38,857 nucleotides of DNA from Aurantimonadaceae bacterium. Its GTDB lineage: Bacteria; Pseudomonadota; Alphaproteobacteria; Rhizobiales; Rhizobiaceae. Each line of letters opens with the position of its first letter. Position 1 is the stretch's first letter. The notes under the pieces were generated by a model. The model searched no databases, was not told where the DNA came from, and saw only the letters and a program-made list of their open reading frames with translations. Shown piece by piece: positions 17,063-26,413 of this stretch. The DNA lies in NCBI GenBank assembly GCA_003232595.1, contig QIIJ01000298.1, positions 1-38,857 of the forward strand, read 5' to 3'. The position numbers and the translations under genes are program-made.

Positions 17063-18393
17063 TTTTGTTGCTCCGGCATAATTTTTTCAAGTTCGGCAAA
17101 CAGTTCTTGTGCACGAATTGCGATCTTGTTGCTATTGAGGATGGAAGCCTCTTTTTCCGGTGTGAATGCCATTTTGGGCTCATCACCGGGGTAGGTTTGC
17201 TGGCGGCTGCGCAATATCGACTTCAATTCAGCAATATCAATTGGGTCGCTTCGCAGACGCCCGACAAGAGCATCAACTGCGTCAAAGAGTTTTTGATCAT
17301 TCTTATCAAGTATAGACCGGTTGATTTTATTGAATTCCATAAATGATGCATCAAACATATCGGGCTGCACGATGCCGGATGCTGCAAAATAGAGGCTCAT
17401 TCGTGCGTGAAGCTTGTCGTTTTGGCCCATAATATCCAGAGCGCGCCGACTGCTCCAATTGGCGGTTTTTATCCGCCCGGACACTGTCGCACTGCGCGCT
17501 GTGTAAATCAGCACCCTCAATTGTTCGTTTTTATTAAGCTCCTCAGAAAATGACTGCAAATATTTCAGCACTTCCTTTTCTCTTTCCCGGGGCATGCGCA
17601 TCAGGCCAAAAGCAAAGTTCTTCAAAAAGTCCGCAAAATACAGTGATTTTCGAAAGTTACGAAGATAGCTGGATGCGTCACCGCGAAACTTCTCAAAGTT
17701 ACTGTTGTTACCGACTATTCGAAAAGATCTCCTCAGCGCAGCTTCCTCAATCAATGTACCAGGAGCCAATCTCCGGGCTTCATTGAGATACATGCTCGCA
17801 AGTTTGAGATCGGTGGACGCGGTCACCATCGACTTTGCCAACGCAAACTGCGCTGCAGCCGATGGTTGAATCAACCGGTGATCGAGAGCCAGCATGAGTT
17901 GGCGGGCTTCTGCAAAGTTGCGTTCAGCATAGGCAATTGCGGCAATTAACGGTCGCTTCGCCAGATCATCAAGCGTGCTGACCTCGACCGCCTTTATACC
18001 AACGGCCGGATTTCCACCGATCAGAACATAAATCGCCGCTGCATTCAGGTTTTTTTGCGATGACCAGACGTCTGCTTTTTGACCCAGCATCAAGCCTGAA
18101 TACTTGACTAACAGCTTGCGATAGATATTCAGCGATCCCGGTATTCCCGCGACAATCGCATCCTGCAAATGTTGCAGCTTCCGAATTAGTTGCCAGGGCT
18201 GTATCCTTTCTCCTGCTGGAGGTTTTTCCTCTGGCCGTGGTGGTATTCTTTCACCTTGCACATTTGGCGCGCCATTGTTGTGAGGAATGCCCCCAATCTC
18301 GTTTGATGAGGCAGGCGGCGTTTGAATGACAAGGAATACTGCCGCCAACGCTATTTGGGCGACAACAGTCAGCTTGCAGCGAGCGCTTTTCAT
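17059..18393 (-). CDS. motC: Periplasmic motility protein MotC
   Basis: This 444-aa protein has an N-terminal secretion signal (basic start, then TVVAQIALAAVFLVIQTPPASS). The body is helical, with repeats resembling a solenoid and the motif PWQLIRKLQHLQDAIVAGIP typical of MotC. In Sinorhizobium, MotC is periplasmic and binds the periplasmic part of MotB, and its folding requires MotE. Here it overlaps both motB and fliK by 4 bases, and motE lies elsewhere in the same array (24715-25275). Confidence 0.88.
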   Translation of the reverse strand: MKSARCKLTVVAQIALAAVFLVIQTPPASSNEIGGIPHNNGAPNVQGERIPPRPEEKPPAGERIQPWQLIRKLQHLQDAIVAGIPGSLNIYRKLLVKYSGLMLGQKADVWSSQKNLNAAAIYVLIGGNPAVGIKAVEVSTLDDLAKRPLIAAIAYAERNFAEARQLMLALDHRLIQPSAAAQFALAKSMVTASTDLKLASMYLNEARRLAPGTLIEEAALRRSFRIVGNNSNFEKFRGDASSYLRNFRKSLYFADFLKNFAFGLMRMPREREKEVLKYLQSFSEELNKNEQLRVLIYTARSATVSGRIKTANWSSRRALDIMGQNDKLHARMSLYFAASGIVQPDMFDASFMEFNKINRSILDKNDQKLFDAVDALVGRLRSDPIDIAELKSILRSRQQTYPGDEPKMAFTPEKEASILNSNKIAIRAQELFAELEKIMPEQQK

Positions 18394-19598
18394 TGGAGGC
18401 TGAGATACAGTTCGATTCTGCGGTTTACTGCGGCATAAGGTTCATCAGGCTTGACCAGTTTGCCCGCAGCATATCCTTCTATTTTCTCAACCCTCTCCTC
18501 CTGTAGCCCGCCATTTACAAGCATGTAATAAGCCATGTGAGCTCTGGCCGTAGAAAGCCGCCAGTTGTCGTAGTGTTTTGAGCGGTACTTTCTGCCGTCG
18601 GTATGACCGGCGATAGTAACCTGTCCTTCCTGTTTGGAAAGAATCTTGCCAATGCCAGACATAATCCTGACAAGCTCAGCTGTGGGGCGTGCGGAGCCGA
18701 CGTTGAACATCCCGGTTTTGCTGTAATCTGACAAGGTTACCAATACACCTTTATCCTGTAGCTGGATTTCGACTTTTGGCGCTTCTACTCCAGATGAGTT
18801 CAATACACGCAGTGTGGCTTTTCGAATTCCATCAACAATTTCTTTGTTTTTGGCGTCTTCTTTTTCTTCGGCGGTTTCCGGTTTATCATCGGGCTTAATT
18901 CCCGCTTTGTATTTTTCTCCCTCTTTTATTACTTCATTGTCCTTGATGTTATCATCAGATTTTTGGATCTGCTGGTTCGCCATTGCGGTATTTTTGTCTG
19001 CCAGTTCGGGATTATTTGCTTTGTCCTCCCGGGCACTGAAGTTCAAATTCCAAGCTGACGGGTCGAACGGATCCTGGAATGCAATACCTCCAGATAAACC
19101 CATGCCGACGCTTCTTTGCGCATCGCGAGATACCACTTTATCTGTTCCGTTTTCCTGCGTATTAATGCCTGCTGCAATTTCCGCCAGAAGAGCATAGGGG
19201 TCAGTAAAAAGCGCCTTTTCTTCAAAAGTTTCGGCAACGCCCTCTTTCCTGACTATTGTGTTCGATGGTCCGGTAACTACAGTGCTGGTATTTTCCGGCT
19301 CGTCCTTTACATTGGTATTTGATCCATATTTGGGGCTGCGTACTCCCTTTGGGTTGGACGTGCGGTCCATAAGCTTAATTGGGTTGAAATAGCTGGCAAC
19401 AGCTTTTTTGGTCTCTTCATTTGACGCATTGATCAGCCACATCACCAGGAAAAAGGCCATCATGGCAGTCATGAAGTCTGCAAAGGCAATTTTCCAAACA
19501 CCGCCGTGGTGTTCATCATGATCATTCAAGCTGCGTCGAACAATAATAATTTCATTATGGGAGTGGTTATTTGCATCCACGAATTCCGGCTTCTCCAA
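18390..19598 (-). CDS. motB: Flagellar stator protein MotB
   Basis: This 402-aa protein has one transmembrane helix (WKIAFADFMTAMMAFFLVMW). The Asp of FADFM (residue 41) is the expected proton-binding residue. A long charged periplasmic linker is followed by an OmpA-like peptidoglycan-binding domain (VTIAGHTDGRKY, NWRLSTARAHM, AAVNRRIELYL). It is longer than enterobacterial MotB because of the linker that binds MotC. Start: an in-frame TAA precedes a TTG at 19598. A GTG at codon 7, with GGAGAAG ahead of it, is an alternative; no suitable ATG exists. It forms an operon with motC. Confidence 0.93.
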   Translation of the reverse strand: MEKPEFVDANNHSHNEIIIVRRSLNDHDEHHGGVWKIAFADFMTAMMAFFLVMWLINASNEETKKAVASYFNPIKLMDRTSNPKGVRSPKYGSNTNVKDEPENTSTVVTGPSNTIVRKEGVAETFEEKALFTDPYALLAEIAAGINTQENGTDKVVSRDAQRSVGMGLSGGIAFQDPFDPSAWNLNFSAREDKANNPELADKNTAMANQQIQKSDDNIKDNEVIKEGEKYKAGIKPDDKPETAEEKEDAKNKEIVDGIRKATLRVLNSSGVEAPKVEIQLQDKGVLVTLSDYSKTGMFNVGSARPTAELVRIMSGIGKILSKQEGQVTIAGHTDGRKYRSKHYDNWRLSTARAHMAYYMLVNGGLQEERVEKIEGYAAGKLVKPDEPYAAVNRRIELYLSLQ

Positions 19599-19657
19599 TT
19601 ATGACGTCCACTTGCTGGCTTTTCACCCAAAGGAAGTTAATATTGACTCATTTGGTA

Positions 19658-21346
19658 TTACACTTTCGATTGTTCCTGAAGGTCGACTTTAAGCCAATGT
19701 TTTATTGCCAGGGCCGCCCGTTCTTCGCTTTGTGAAATCATCTTTTCAAGCTGCTCCCTGATTTTCAGATCACGTAAATTGGCCTCATCCAGATTGAATT
19801 TCAGCGTGTCAGCAAGATCTGGTTCCGCAGAGCCAGAATGCTCAATCGCAGTCAAATCGCCCTGATCGCGGGTATTTACTCCATCGGTATTCTCATTGTT
19901 CAGGGGTAACGAAAGTGGTGGCATTGCGGGAGTATCAAGCGGTTGGCGTTGAAGAAACGCGATCAATGGTTTAATGCCGAGCAATGCCAAAACAAGTGCG
20001 CCAATTATCAATCCGGCAGCGTTTATAATTGAGCCGAAATGAGTGTTCAGGAAAACCATTATCCCGTCGGGTGCGGGCTCGCTGCCAGCAATCTCGTCCG
20101 GGAGAAATTCTACAAAACTGACCTTAATCTGATCGTTTCTCTCTTCAGATAAAGAAAGAGATGATCGAACAATGTCTTCGATCTCCCTTGTCTTTTCATC
20201 AATAGCATTTTGATCAGCACCGCTTCCCAGCAATTCCGTTATTCGGGCTTTGTTTACGACAAGGGCAACCGAAAGCCGTTTAATTTGATACCCATCGCTT
20301 ATTTGAGATATTTTTTTCGTATTGATTTCGTAGTTGGTTGTTTCTTCTCGTCGATCTTTGTTTTCCTGCGATGTTTGCCCCGATCCTGCTGATTGCGCCT
20401 CATCCGGCAAGTTCTGCACCACAGTGGTCGGCTGGCTTGTAGCCTTGTTTTCAGAAGTACCGCTCTCGCGGATTGTTTGAATGGAACGTTCAACGCGTGA
20501 GTCTGGATCATAGACTGTTTCATCGATGCGGCGTTTGTCGCCGCTCAGCTTGGCCGTAACTGAAATCCTGAAATTAGAACTGCCCAAATGAGCGCCCAGA
20601 GCTGTAACAACCTTTCTCTCGGCCATTTGCTCAAAGTTTTGTTCCAATTCCACCAGCCGGGTAATCCCGCCACCATCTCCCTCTCCTCTGGCTGTCAACA
20701 AAGTACCGTCCGCACCGACAATGGTCACATTGCCCGTTTCCAGCCCTGGAACAGCTGCTGCCACCAAATGGCTAATTGCCTGTATCGTTTTGGAAGGAAG
20801 CCGCCCGAAAGATTTAATGACCAGAGAGGCGGTTGGAGGTCGATTTTTGTCTCTTCGAAAAACATTTTTCTCGGCTGTAACCAAATGCACCCTTGCGGAT
20901 TTTACTCCAGAAATCATCTGAATGGTTCTGGCCAGTTCTCCCTGGATCGCCCGCTTGTTTGTCACATCCTGCATGAACGACGTGAGGCCGAGAGTATTTA
21001 CCTTGTCAAAAAGCTCGTATCCACTTTTTGAACTGGATGGCAATCCAAATTCCGCAAGCGACATACGTGCTTTGGCAACCATACCCGGACCTACAGCAAT
21101 CGATCCGTTGTCGCTTGAAACGACAAAGTTGATCCCCCCTTCCGAGAGGATGCGACTCATATTGTTGATATCTTGCTGGGAAAGGTTGGAATACAACGAT
21201 ACTGTGGCTGGTTTGTTCAAGTAGGCTGTAAGCGCGAAAACGCCTATTACGAGTAGAGACAACACCAACCCCAGCCCGATCTGTTTGCGACGGTCCAGTG
21301 CAACAAGATTGCTTAGCAGGTCTTCAAATTGTTGAGTGAGTTTCAT
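19658..21346 (-). CDS. fliF: Flagellar MS-ring protein FliF
   Basis: The protein is 562 aa. The first transmembrane helix is at residues about 23-43 (IGLGLVLSLLVIGVFALTAY). Ring-building YscJ/FliF domains follow (VSLYSNLSQQDINNMSRIL and PGMVAKARMSLAEFGLPSS). The second helix is near residues 437-460, and the C-terminal tail (LKIREQLEKMISQSEERAAL) is where FliG docks. FliF forms the inner-membrane MS ring on which rod and C ring assemble. It begins after the flagellin terminator, so it needs its own promoter in the 21347-21423 gap; I see no clear consensus there. Confidence 0.96.
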   Translation of the reverse strand: MKLTQQFEDLLSNLVALDRRKQIGLGLVLSLLVIGVFALTAYLNKPATVSLYSNLSQQDINNMSRILSEGGINFVVSSDNGSIAVGPGMVAKARMSLAEFGLPSSSKSGYELFDKVNTLGLTSFMQDVTNKRAIQGELARTIQMISGVKSARVHLVTAEKNVFRRDKNRPPTASLVIKSFGRLPSKTIQAISHLVAAAVPGLETGNVTIVGADGTLLTARGEGDGGGITRLVELEQNFEQMAERKVVTALGAHLGSSNFRISVTAKLSGDKRRIDETVYDPDSRVERSIQTIRESGTSENKATSQPTTVVQNLPDEAQSAGSGQTSQENKDRREETTNYEINTKKISQISDGYQIKRLSVALVVNKARITELLGSGADQNAIDEKTREIEDIVRSSLSLSEERNDQIKVSFVEFLPDEIAGSEPAPDGIMVFLNTHFGSIINAAGLIIGALVLALLGIKPLIAFLQRQPLDTPAMPPLSLPLNNENTDGVNTRDQGDLTAIEHSGSAEPDLADTLKFNLDEANLRDLKIREQLEKMISQSEERAALAIKHWLKVDLQEQSKV

Positions 21347-21423
21347 TGAAATTTCGCCATCAGCCAGCCCATTTAATCAGGGCCAGAATTTGGACCCGAA
21401 AGCTTGCCTGAATATTGCGGCAC

Positions 21424-21458
21424 AAAAAAAGCTGCCGTCAGGGGGTCGACGGCAGCTT
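21424..21458 (-). terminator. Rho-independent terminator of the flagellin gene
   Basis: An 11-bp perfect stem (21429-21439 with 21448-21458, AAGCTGCCGTC/GACGGCAGCTT) has an 8-base loop. It is followed on the minus strand by a run of seven T (21430-21424). It lies 23 bases after the flagellin stop and separates flagellin from fliF. Confidence 0.93.
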
Positions 21459-21480
21459 CCAGGATTGTTCTGATTAAACG

Positions 21481-22398
21481 CTATCTGAACAATGCCAGGA
21501 TATTCTGGCTGTTGCCATTGGCAATTGACAGAGCCTGAATTCCAAGTTGTTGCTGCACTTGAAGTGCCTGCAATTTGGTCGATTCCTCGTTCATGTCTGC
21601 GTCGACAAGCTGGCCAATACCACGCTCAATGGCATTCATCAGATTGCTTATAAAGTCTTTCTGCAAGTCAACCCGGGATTGAACAGCACCGAGGTTTGTA
21701 GCAGCCGTGGTCATTTCTGTGATTGCGGTGTCGACGCCGGAAATATATTCTTCCAATGTCGTCAGATCTGCTGCGGCATCGGTGAGCGCAGAAATATCAA
21801 TCGTTGATACTTTGAAAGTTGAGCCACCCACCGTACGGTCCTGGTCAACGATACCGGACTGGTCGTCGGCGTCATAAAGTTCGGTAGCCGTAATATCGAT
21901 AGATATCGTGCCGACAGATACTCCGCTAGATGTGCGGTTAAAGGATGAAACAATCGACTTGGTTGCATTATAACCGGCATCTCCAGAGTCCACTGACAAC
22001 CAGTTTTCGCCAGAAAATGCGGCGGAATCGGCAATTGACTGTAACTGGTTCTGCAATTCAGTTATTTCCGACTGAACCTTGACACGATCAATACCGGGTT
22101 CACGGGCGGCGACAAGTTTCTTTTTGATCTCGTCGGTAACTTCGATTGCAGACACGATTGCCGTTGAAGCGACATCAATTGTTGCTGCCCCCAGTCCCAA
22201 AGCATCCTGAACTGTGGAAAGTGCCTTGTTGTCCGATCTCATTGTCGTTGCAATCGACCAATAAGCGGCATTGTCTTTTGCGGAGTTAACACGAAAACCG
22301 GTCGAAATGGCGTTCTGTGTAGCGTCCATTTTTTTGTTTGTTGCATTCAATGCCATAAGTGCTGTCATTGCGGAAGTATTTGTATTTATGCTGGCCAT
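21481..22398 (-). CDS. fla: Flagellin
   Basis: This 305-aa protein has the conserved N-terminal D0/D1 helix (MASINTNTSAMTALMALNAT, then ISTGFRVNSAKDNAAYWSIA) and C-terminal helix (LQALQVQQQLGIQALSIANG, then NSQNILALFR). The variable middle is short (about residues 140-230), as is usual in alphaproteobacteria. Flagellin is exported and polymerises into the filament. A GAGGG ribosome-binding site lies close to the ATG. It is bounded by a 168-base leader with a dyad and by a strong terminator, so it is probably monocistronic. It is the only flagellin in the window. Confidence 0.96.
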   Translation of the reverse strand: MASINTNTSAMTALMALNATNKKMDATQNAISTGFRVNSAKDNAAYWSIATTMRSDNKALSTVQDALGLGAATIDVASTAIVSAIEVTDEIKKKLVAAREPGIDRVKVQSEITELQNQLQSIADSAAFSGENWLSVDSGDAGYNATKSIVSSFNRTSSGVSVGTISIDITATELYDADDQSGIVDQDRTVGGSTFKVSTIDISALTDAAADLTTLEEYISGVDTAITEMTTAATNLGAVQSRVDLQKDFISNLMNAIERGIGQLVDADMNEESTKLQALQVQQQLGIQALSIANGNSQNILALFR

Positions 22399-22478
22399 GA
22401 TTAGTCCCTCTTAATCTCTGTTACTGATTACTCGAACATTCCGGATCGCCCGGTAAGACATCATGGCTTCATGCCGAC

Positions 22479-22501
22479 AAACCTGTTCTTGTTTCAGGTT
22501 T
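22479..22501. promoter_or_regulatory. Dyad AAACCTG-N9-CAGGTTT upstream of flagellin
   Basis: This perfect 7-bp inverted repeat lies 81-103 bases before the flagellin ATG. It could be a regulator site near the promoter or a hairpin in the mRNA leader. FlbT acts on flagellin leaders in Caulobacter, and flbT is in this cluster. Confidence 0.4.
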
Positions 22502-22566
22502 GGTGCCTTGTGAATACCCCAAGTTAGGTTGAAATAGTAAATAAACTATCTACCTATGAGTGTATT

Positions 22567-23304
22567 TTAGAAATCAACAGAATTAAGCAACTGGCCGACG
22601 ATTATGTTCCATCCATCGATCAAAACAAAAAACAGAACCTTGAAAGGCAGCGAAACCACCGTTGGAGGAAGCATTAACATGCCCATGGCCATAGTTACGG
22701 TTGCAACCACCAAATCTATTACAAGGAAAGGCAGCAAAATTAAAAAACCTATTTCAAATCCGCGCCTTAGCTCTGAAATCATAAAGGCTGGGATGACGAT
22801 TCTCATGCCTGGTTCGCTCTCTTCCGTATCCCCCAGTTCATTTCGTTTGCTGAAATCTGAAAATAGCGCAATATCTTTGTCTCGAACGTGTCGCAGCATG
22901 AATTTTTTTAAAGGTGCAGAAATTTTTTCCAGGGCTTCTTCCTGTGAGATTTTATTTTCTATCAAAGGCTGAACCCCGTCATTCCATGATTTTTCGAAAA
23001 CCGGCGCCATTACAAAATAGGTCATAAATATAGACAGCGATATGACAATCAAATTGGAAGGTGTAGACTGCAGGCCCAGACCGCTGCGTAGAAAGGAAAA
23101 GGCAATAACAAACCGTGTAAAGGAGGTTGTGGTTACGAGAAGGCCCGGTGCAATTGACAAAACTGTCAACAACACCATGCCCTGGATAATTCGTCCCGAC
23201 AAAGTACCGCCACCATCTGGTATGATATCTGAAAGGTTCAGCCCCTGCGCTTGAACCACATCAGCAGTCGTCAGCGAGATTATAGCAAAAATCAAAAGCC
23301 TCAT
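22567..23304 (-). CDS. fliP: Flagellar export gate protein FliP
   Basis: This 245-aa protein begins with a signal-like segment (LLIFAIISLTTADVVQAQG), as in FliP. The core has about four membrane helices and the signatures FVIAFSFLRSGLGLQSTPSN and GFLILLPFLVIDLVVATVTM. FliP forms the pentameric centre of the export gate with FliQ and FliR. Its ATG overlaps the fliL stop (ATGA). The gene is separated from fliQ, flhA and fliR by about 13 kb but lies on the same strand. Confidence 0.96.
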   Translation of the reverse strand: MRLLIFAIISLTTADVVQAQGLNLSDIIPDGGGTLSGRIIQGMVLLTVLSIAPGLLVTTTSFTRFVIAFSFLRSGLGLQSTPSNLIVISLSIFMTYFVMAPVFEKSWNDGVQPLIENKISQEEALEKISAPLKKFMLRHVRDKDIALFSDFSKRNELGDTEESEPGMRIVIPAFMISELRRGFEIGFLILLPFLVIDLVVATVTMAMGMLMLPPTVVSLPFKVLFFVLIDGWNIIVGQLLNSVDF

Positions 23305-23816
23305 TCTACCACCAGTGTCGAGATCATCACATCATCGACCTTGCCATCGGTTGAAAGCCGGGCACGATCCAACAGGTCATCTTTCAGGTGCAGGAATCCG
23401 CTGGGGCCAGATATCTGGCTGAGCGTGATGTTTCTTAGAAAGGCTGCAATATCACTTGCAATTCTACCTTTCACTACCGGATCTTTCAGATCGGCATCAC
23501 CGTCTGCAACCACGGCCATTTCAATGCGAAGCCACGTGTTCTGGCTACCACTCAATCCAACGATAATTGGGCCCAATGCAACAATGGTCTTTCCAGCAGG
23601 CACATTTTCTGCTTCCTCCTTAGTATCGCCTGCTTTGGTTTCAGTGCCGGTTTTTTCCTCAATTTTCAAATCGGCATTCCTTGGCGGCAACAGTTTTGCA
23701 CCGACAAACCAACCAGCGCCAACAGCCAGAACAGATACCAGAGCCAAGGCTATGATAAATGTCATCATGGATTGTGAATCTGCCGGTTTGTCTTGTTTAA
23801 CCACAGCTGCTGCCAT
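23301..23816 (-). CDS. fliL: Flagellar basal-body-associated protein FliL
   Basis: This 171-aa protein has one transmembrane helix (residues about 19-39, TFIIALALVSVLAVGAGWFV), an acidic linker, and a periplasmic FliL domain ending in SFLHLKDDLLDRARLSTDGK-like sequence. FliL is related to stomatin-type domains and surrounds stator units, affecting torque and motor function. It starts 3 bases after the flgH stop and overlaps fliP by 4 bases. Confidence 0.9.
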   Translation of the reverse strand: MAAAVVKQDKPADSQSMMTFIIALALVSVLAVGAGWFVGAKLLPPRNADLKIEEKTGTETKAGDTKEEAENVPAGKTIVALGPIIVGLSGSQNTWLRIEMAVVADGDADLKDPVVKGRIASDIAAFLRNITLSQISGPSGFLHLKDDLLDRARLSTDGKVDDVMISTLVVE

Positions 23817-23819
23817 GCG

Positions 23820-24599
23820 CTAATACTCCCGCCTGTAGGGCATTGGCGTCGGCGATTGCGATGGCAACCACTGTGATGTACGACGTGGTCTTGTATTGTT
23901 ACCGCCATATGAAATTCTCGCCTCTGCCACCTTTTCGTAAGGAATTGTGTTGTTCGGCAGGATATCTTTTGAACGAACGATTCCTTCAACGGTCAATATC
24001 CGCAACTCGCGATTGACCCGAACTTCCTGTGATCCGGATATTTTGAGATTTCCGTTTGCAGATGCGGCAACAACGATCGCAGCAACTTGCAAGCGAATAT
24101 TTTCAGATCGATTGACGGTGCCACTCTTTTCAGCACCCAGTTTGCCATTGAGCGATGCATCAATTGAGGCATCTGGATTAAAGCCTGAGGGAAGAGTAAA
24201 GGTGCCTGAACCACCAAGCGCACCCGATATAGACCCGTCCCTTTTTGACCTGTTATCAAACTTTGCACTGTCATTCATAGTGATGCTGACAGTCAATATA
24301 TCACCAATTTCGTAAGCCCGAGTGTCGCGAAAATATATGCTGTCCCGTTTATTCCACAGCGCATTGTCGGTCATAACTGTTCTTTGTGGTGCCAAAGCTG
24401 CATTCGGTTTCCGCACCATTGCCAAACCTGGAACAGCAATTTGAGCACTGATCCTGGAAAGGGCTGGAGGCTTGCCTATATCCGTCAGGAGCAGATTGCA
24501 TCCTGTGAGGACAAGCGCCATCAAAGACAGCGCCACAATTTTACCAATGCTATTTGAAATCGAGCGAAATAGCTGTTTGGCGGGAAGAATGTGAAGCAT
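23820..24599 (-). CDS. flgH: Flagellar L-ring lipoprotein FlgH
   Basis: The protein is 259 aa from the ATG at 24599. That start places a lipoprotein signal (KIVALSLMALVLTGC, Cys at residue 34) near the N-terminus. Longer in-frame starts (ATG 24734, TTG 24743) overlap motE but would bury the signal behind about 80 residues. FlgH motifs are present: SIYFRDTRAYEIGDILTVSI, then DSAKFDNRSKRDGS. The C-terminal LKISGSQEVRVNRELRILTV segment leads to IVRSKDI. FlgH forms the outer-membrane L ring around the rod. It lies between motE and fliL. Confidence 0.92.
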   Translation of the reverse strand: MLHILPAKQLFRSISNSIGKIVALSLMALVLTGCNLLLTDIGKPPALSRISAQIAVPGLAMVRKPNAALAPQRTVMTDNALWNKRDSIYFRDTRAYEIGDILTVSITMNDSAKFDNRSKRDGSISGALGGSGTFTLPSGFNPDASIDASLNGKLGAEKSGTVNRSENIRLQVAAIVVAASANGNLKISGSQEVRVNRELRILTVEGIVRSKDILPNNTIPYEKVAEARISYGGNNTRPRRTSQWLPSQSPTPMPYRREY

Positions 24600-24714
24600 C
24601 GCCAGCTCGCTGCAGTTCAGCGTTTGCAAAAGGGTTTGGTCCAACGGGCAATGCTGGATTTGCCAAAAGACAGGTAGTCCGATGACATTTACATTTTTGA
24701 ATTTGTGCGGGGCT

Positions 24715-25275
24715 TTATTTGGAATTAGTGTCATCTGTTTCAACAGCGCTGGTCAATACAGTTGCGATCTTTGCCGCATCTGCCGGTTTCATTTCAGTGA
24801 GAATTGAACTTGATATCTTGGGTTCAAGTTTGAAGATTATCGAAGCCGCGAGTACGGGCCCAAGCTCTGTCAGTTGCAGCGCTGCCGCATCGGCTCGCAT
24901 TGACTGGAAAATGCTGACCAGTGATTCATTACCGGTTTTCAGAAATTGTTCTCTTCTCAATGTCCAGCTTCGAAGTTCCTCTATCCGAACAGCAAGCTTT
25001 TTGAGCTTTCCTTCAACTCTGATTTCTATGGAATTCAGATTCTTGCTTAATATTGAATTTCTCGTTTCGGTTGCGGCATCGGATATATTGATGCAATAGC
25101 TGAGCATTTTATTGTCTCGCATAATTGAGCCGGTGATCAGGTCACTATCAACTCCGTCCATTTGCAGCACATCAATTTTTTCTGGTACTTTCTCACCGTG
25201 CTCTTGTGCCTGAGACACAAATCCACCAGCCGCAGCCACAAATATCAACGCGTATGTCAAAGGTGCTTTTTTCAC
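24715..25275 (-). CDS. motE: MotC-specific periplasmic chaperone MotE
   Basis: The protein is 186 aa from a GTG at 25275 preceded by a GGGAG ribosome-binding site. The N-terminal signal peptide (PLTYALIFVAAAGGFVSQAQ) sends it to the periplasm. A coiled-coil stretch is followed by a C-terminal MotE domain (AASIIFKLEPKISSSILTEM, then KPADAAKIATVL), the helical fold related to MgtE N-domains. In Sinorhizobium, MotE dimers protect and fold MotC. It sits between flgI and flgH, its position in rhizobia. Confidence 0.88.
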   Translation of the reverse strand: MKKAPLTYALIFVAAAGGFVSQAQEHGEKVPEKIDVLQMDGVDSDLITGSIMRDNKMLSYCINISDAATETRNSILSKNLNSIEIRVEGKLKKLAVRIEELRSWTLRREQFLKTGNESLVSIFQSMRADAAALQLTELGPVLAASIIFKLEPKISSSILTEMKPADAAKIATVLTSAVETDDTNSK

Positions 25276-25297
25276 TTTTTTTCTCCCAATATATTAC

Positions 25298-26413
25298 CTA
25301 TTGAACGACCAAATCAGCCTGCAAAGCTCCAACCGACTTGATACCCTGCAGAATCGCGATGATCCCTGCTGGTTTTGCTCCCATTCTATTGAGTCCCTTG
25401 ACCAATTGCTGAAGATCAGGTCCCTCAACGATGGCAACGGAGGATCCACCCTCCGCAATGCCGATAAAAGTACTTGGCTCAACGACCGTTTCTCCATTCG
25501 AAAACGGTGAAGGCTGGGATGTTTGCGGGACCTCGGTTACACTGATGGTTAAACCGCCATGTGTAATGGCCACTCTGGAAATTTTGACTTTTGATCCGAT
25601 GATGACCGTCCCGGTACGTTCATCAACCACAATTCTTGCCGGCATGTCAGGCTCGATCATTAGCCTGCCGATGAGTGCAAAAAAACGCGTTGGAGAAACT
25701 GATTCAGGAACCCTGACAACAACGTTTTGGAGATCGCTTTCGGATGCCAGCTTCATGCGGAACCTGTTGACCGTAAATTGATTAATACGATCAGCAATGG
25801 CAACGGCGGTATCAAAATCGGGGTTTTTCAACTGCAATACCAGCTTTTTTTCCTTGTTCAGATTCCCGGGCGCTGGTGTCTCAACCATGCCACCATTGGG
25901 GATACGGGCCGCCGTCGGGTTGTTGCTGATTATATCGGCGGCATCTCCTCCGGCAGCGAAACCGCTGACAATCAATCTGCCCTGGGCGGATGCATATATC
26001 CTTGCATCTCCACCAAGTAATGGTGTAAAAATCAATGTCCCGCCGCGTAACGAAGTTGCGTCACCCATTGATGATATATTGACATCAATCTTAGTGCCCT
26101 TGTTGGCGAATGCCGGCAGTTTGGCGGTAACCAGCACTGCCGCAACATTCTTGGTACGCAAACTGTTTGTTGTTCTGCCGATGCCCAGTTTGTCGAGCAT
26201 CGACTTTATTGAAGCTTCGGTGAACGGGGAGTTGCGCAGGGAATCGCCGGTAGCATTGAGTCCTATAACCAGGCCGTAGCCCAATAGCTGGTTCTCCCTC
26301 GCCCCCTGCAATTCCACGATATCCTTGATGCGAACTTCGCCTGCCGCTGAAATAATCATCATCGACAAACAGCAAAAACCCGCGACAACTCGATTGGTTA
26401 TTGCCGACATCAT
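25298..26413 (-). CDS. flgI: Flagellar P-ring protein FlgI
   Basis: This 371-aa protein has a cleavable signal (residues about 1-25, VVAGFCCLSMMIISAAG). The family blocks VRIKDIVELQGARENQLLGY, LVIGLNATGDSLRNSPFTEA and FVARINQ-like internal repeats are present, and the C-terminus is LKSVGALQADLVVQ-type. FlgI builds the periplasmic P ring around the rod, with FlgA as chaperone. Its ATG overlaps the flgA stop by 4 bases. Confidence 0.96.
   Translation of the reverse strand: MMSAITNRVVAGFCCLSMMIISAAGEVRIKDIVELQGARENQLLGYGLVIGLNATGDSLRNSPFTEASIKSMLDKLGIGRTTNSLRTKNVAAVLVTAKLPAFANKGTKIDVNISSMGDATSLRGGTLIFTPLLGGDARIYASAQGRLIVSGFAAGGDAADIISNNPTAARIPNGGMVETPAPGNLNKEKKLVLQLKNPDFDTAVAIADRINQFTVNRFRMKLASESDLQNVVVRVPESVSPTRFFALIGRLMIEPDMPARIVVDERTGTVIIGSKVKISRVAITHGGLTISVTEVPQTSQPSPFSNGETVVEPSTFIGIAEGGSSVAIVEGPDLQQLVKGLNRMGAKPAGIIAILQGIKSVGALQADLVVQ

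Noticed and set aside
24600..24743. Longer flgH start overlapping motE
   Set aside because: It would put more than 45 extra residues before an otherwise normal lipoprotein signal; the ATG at 24599 gives a standard FlgH precursor.
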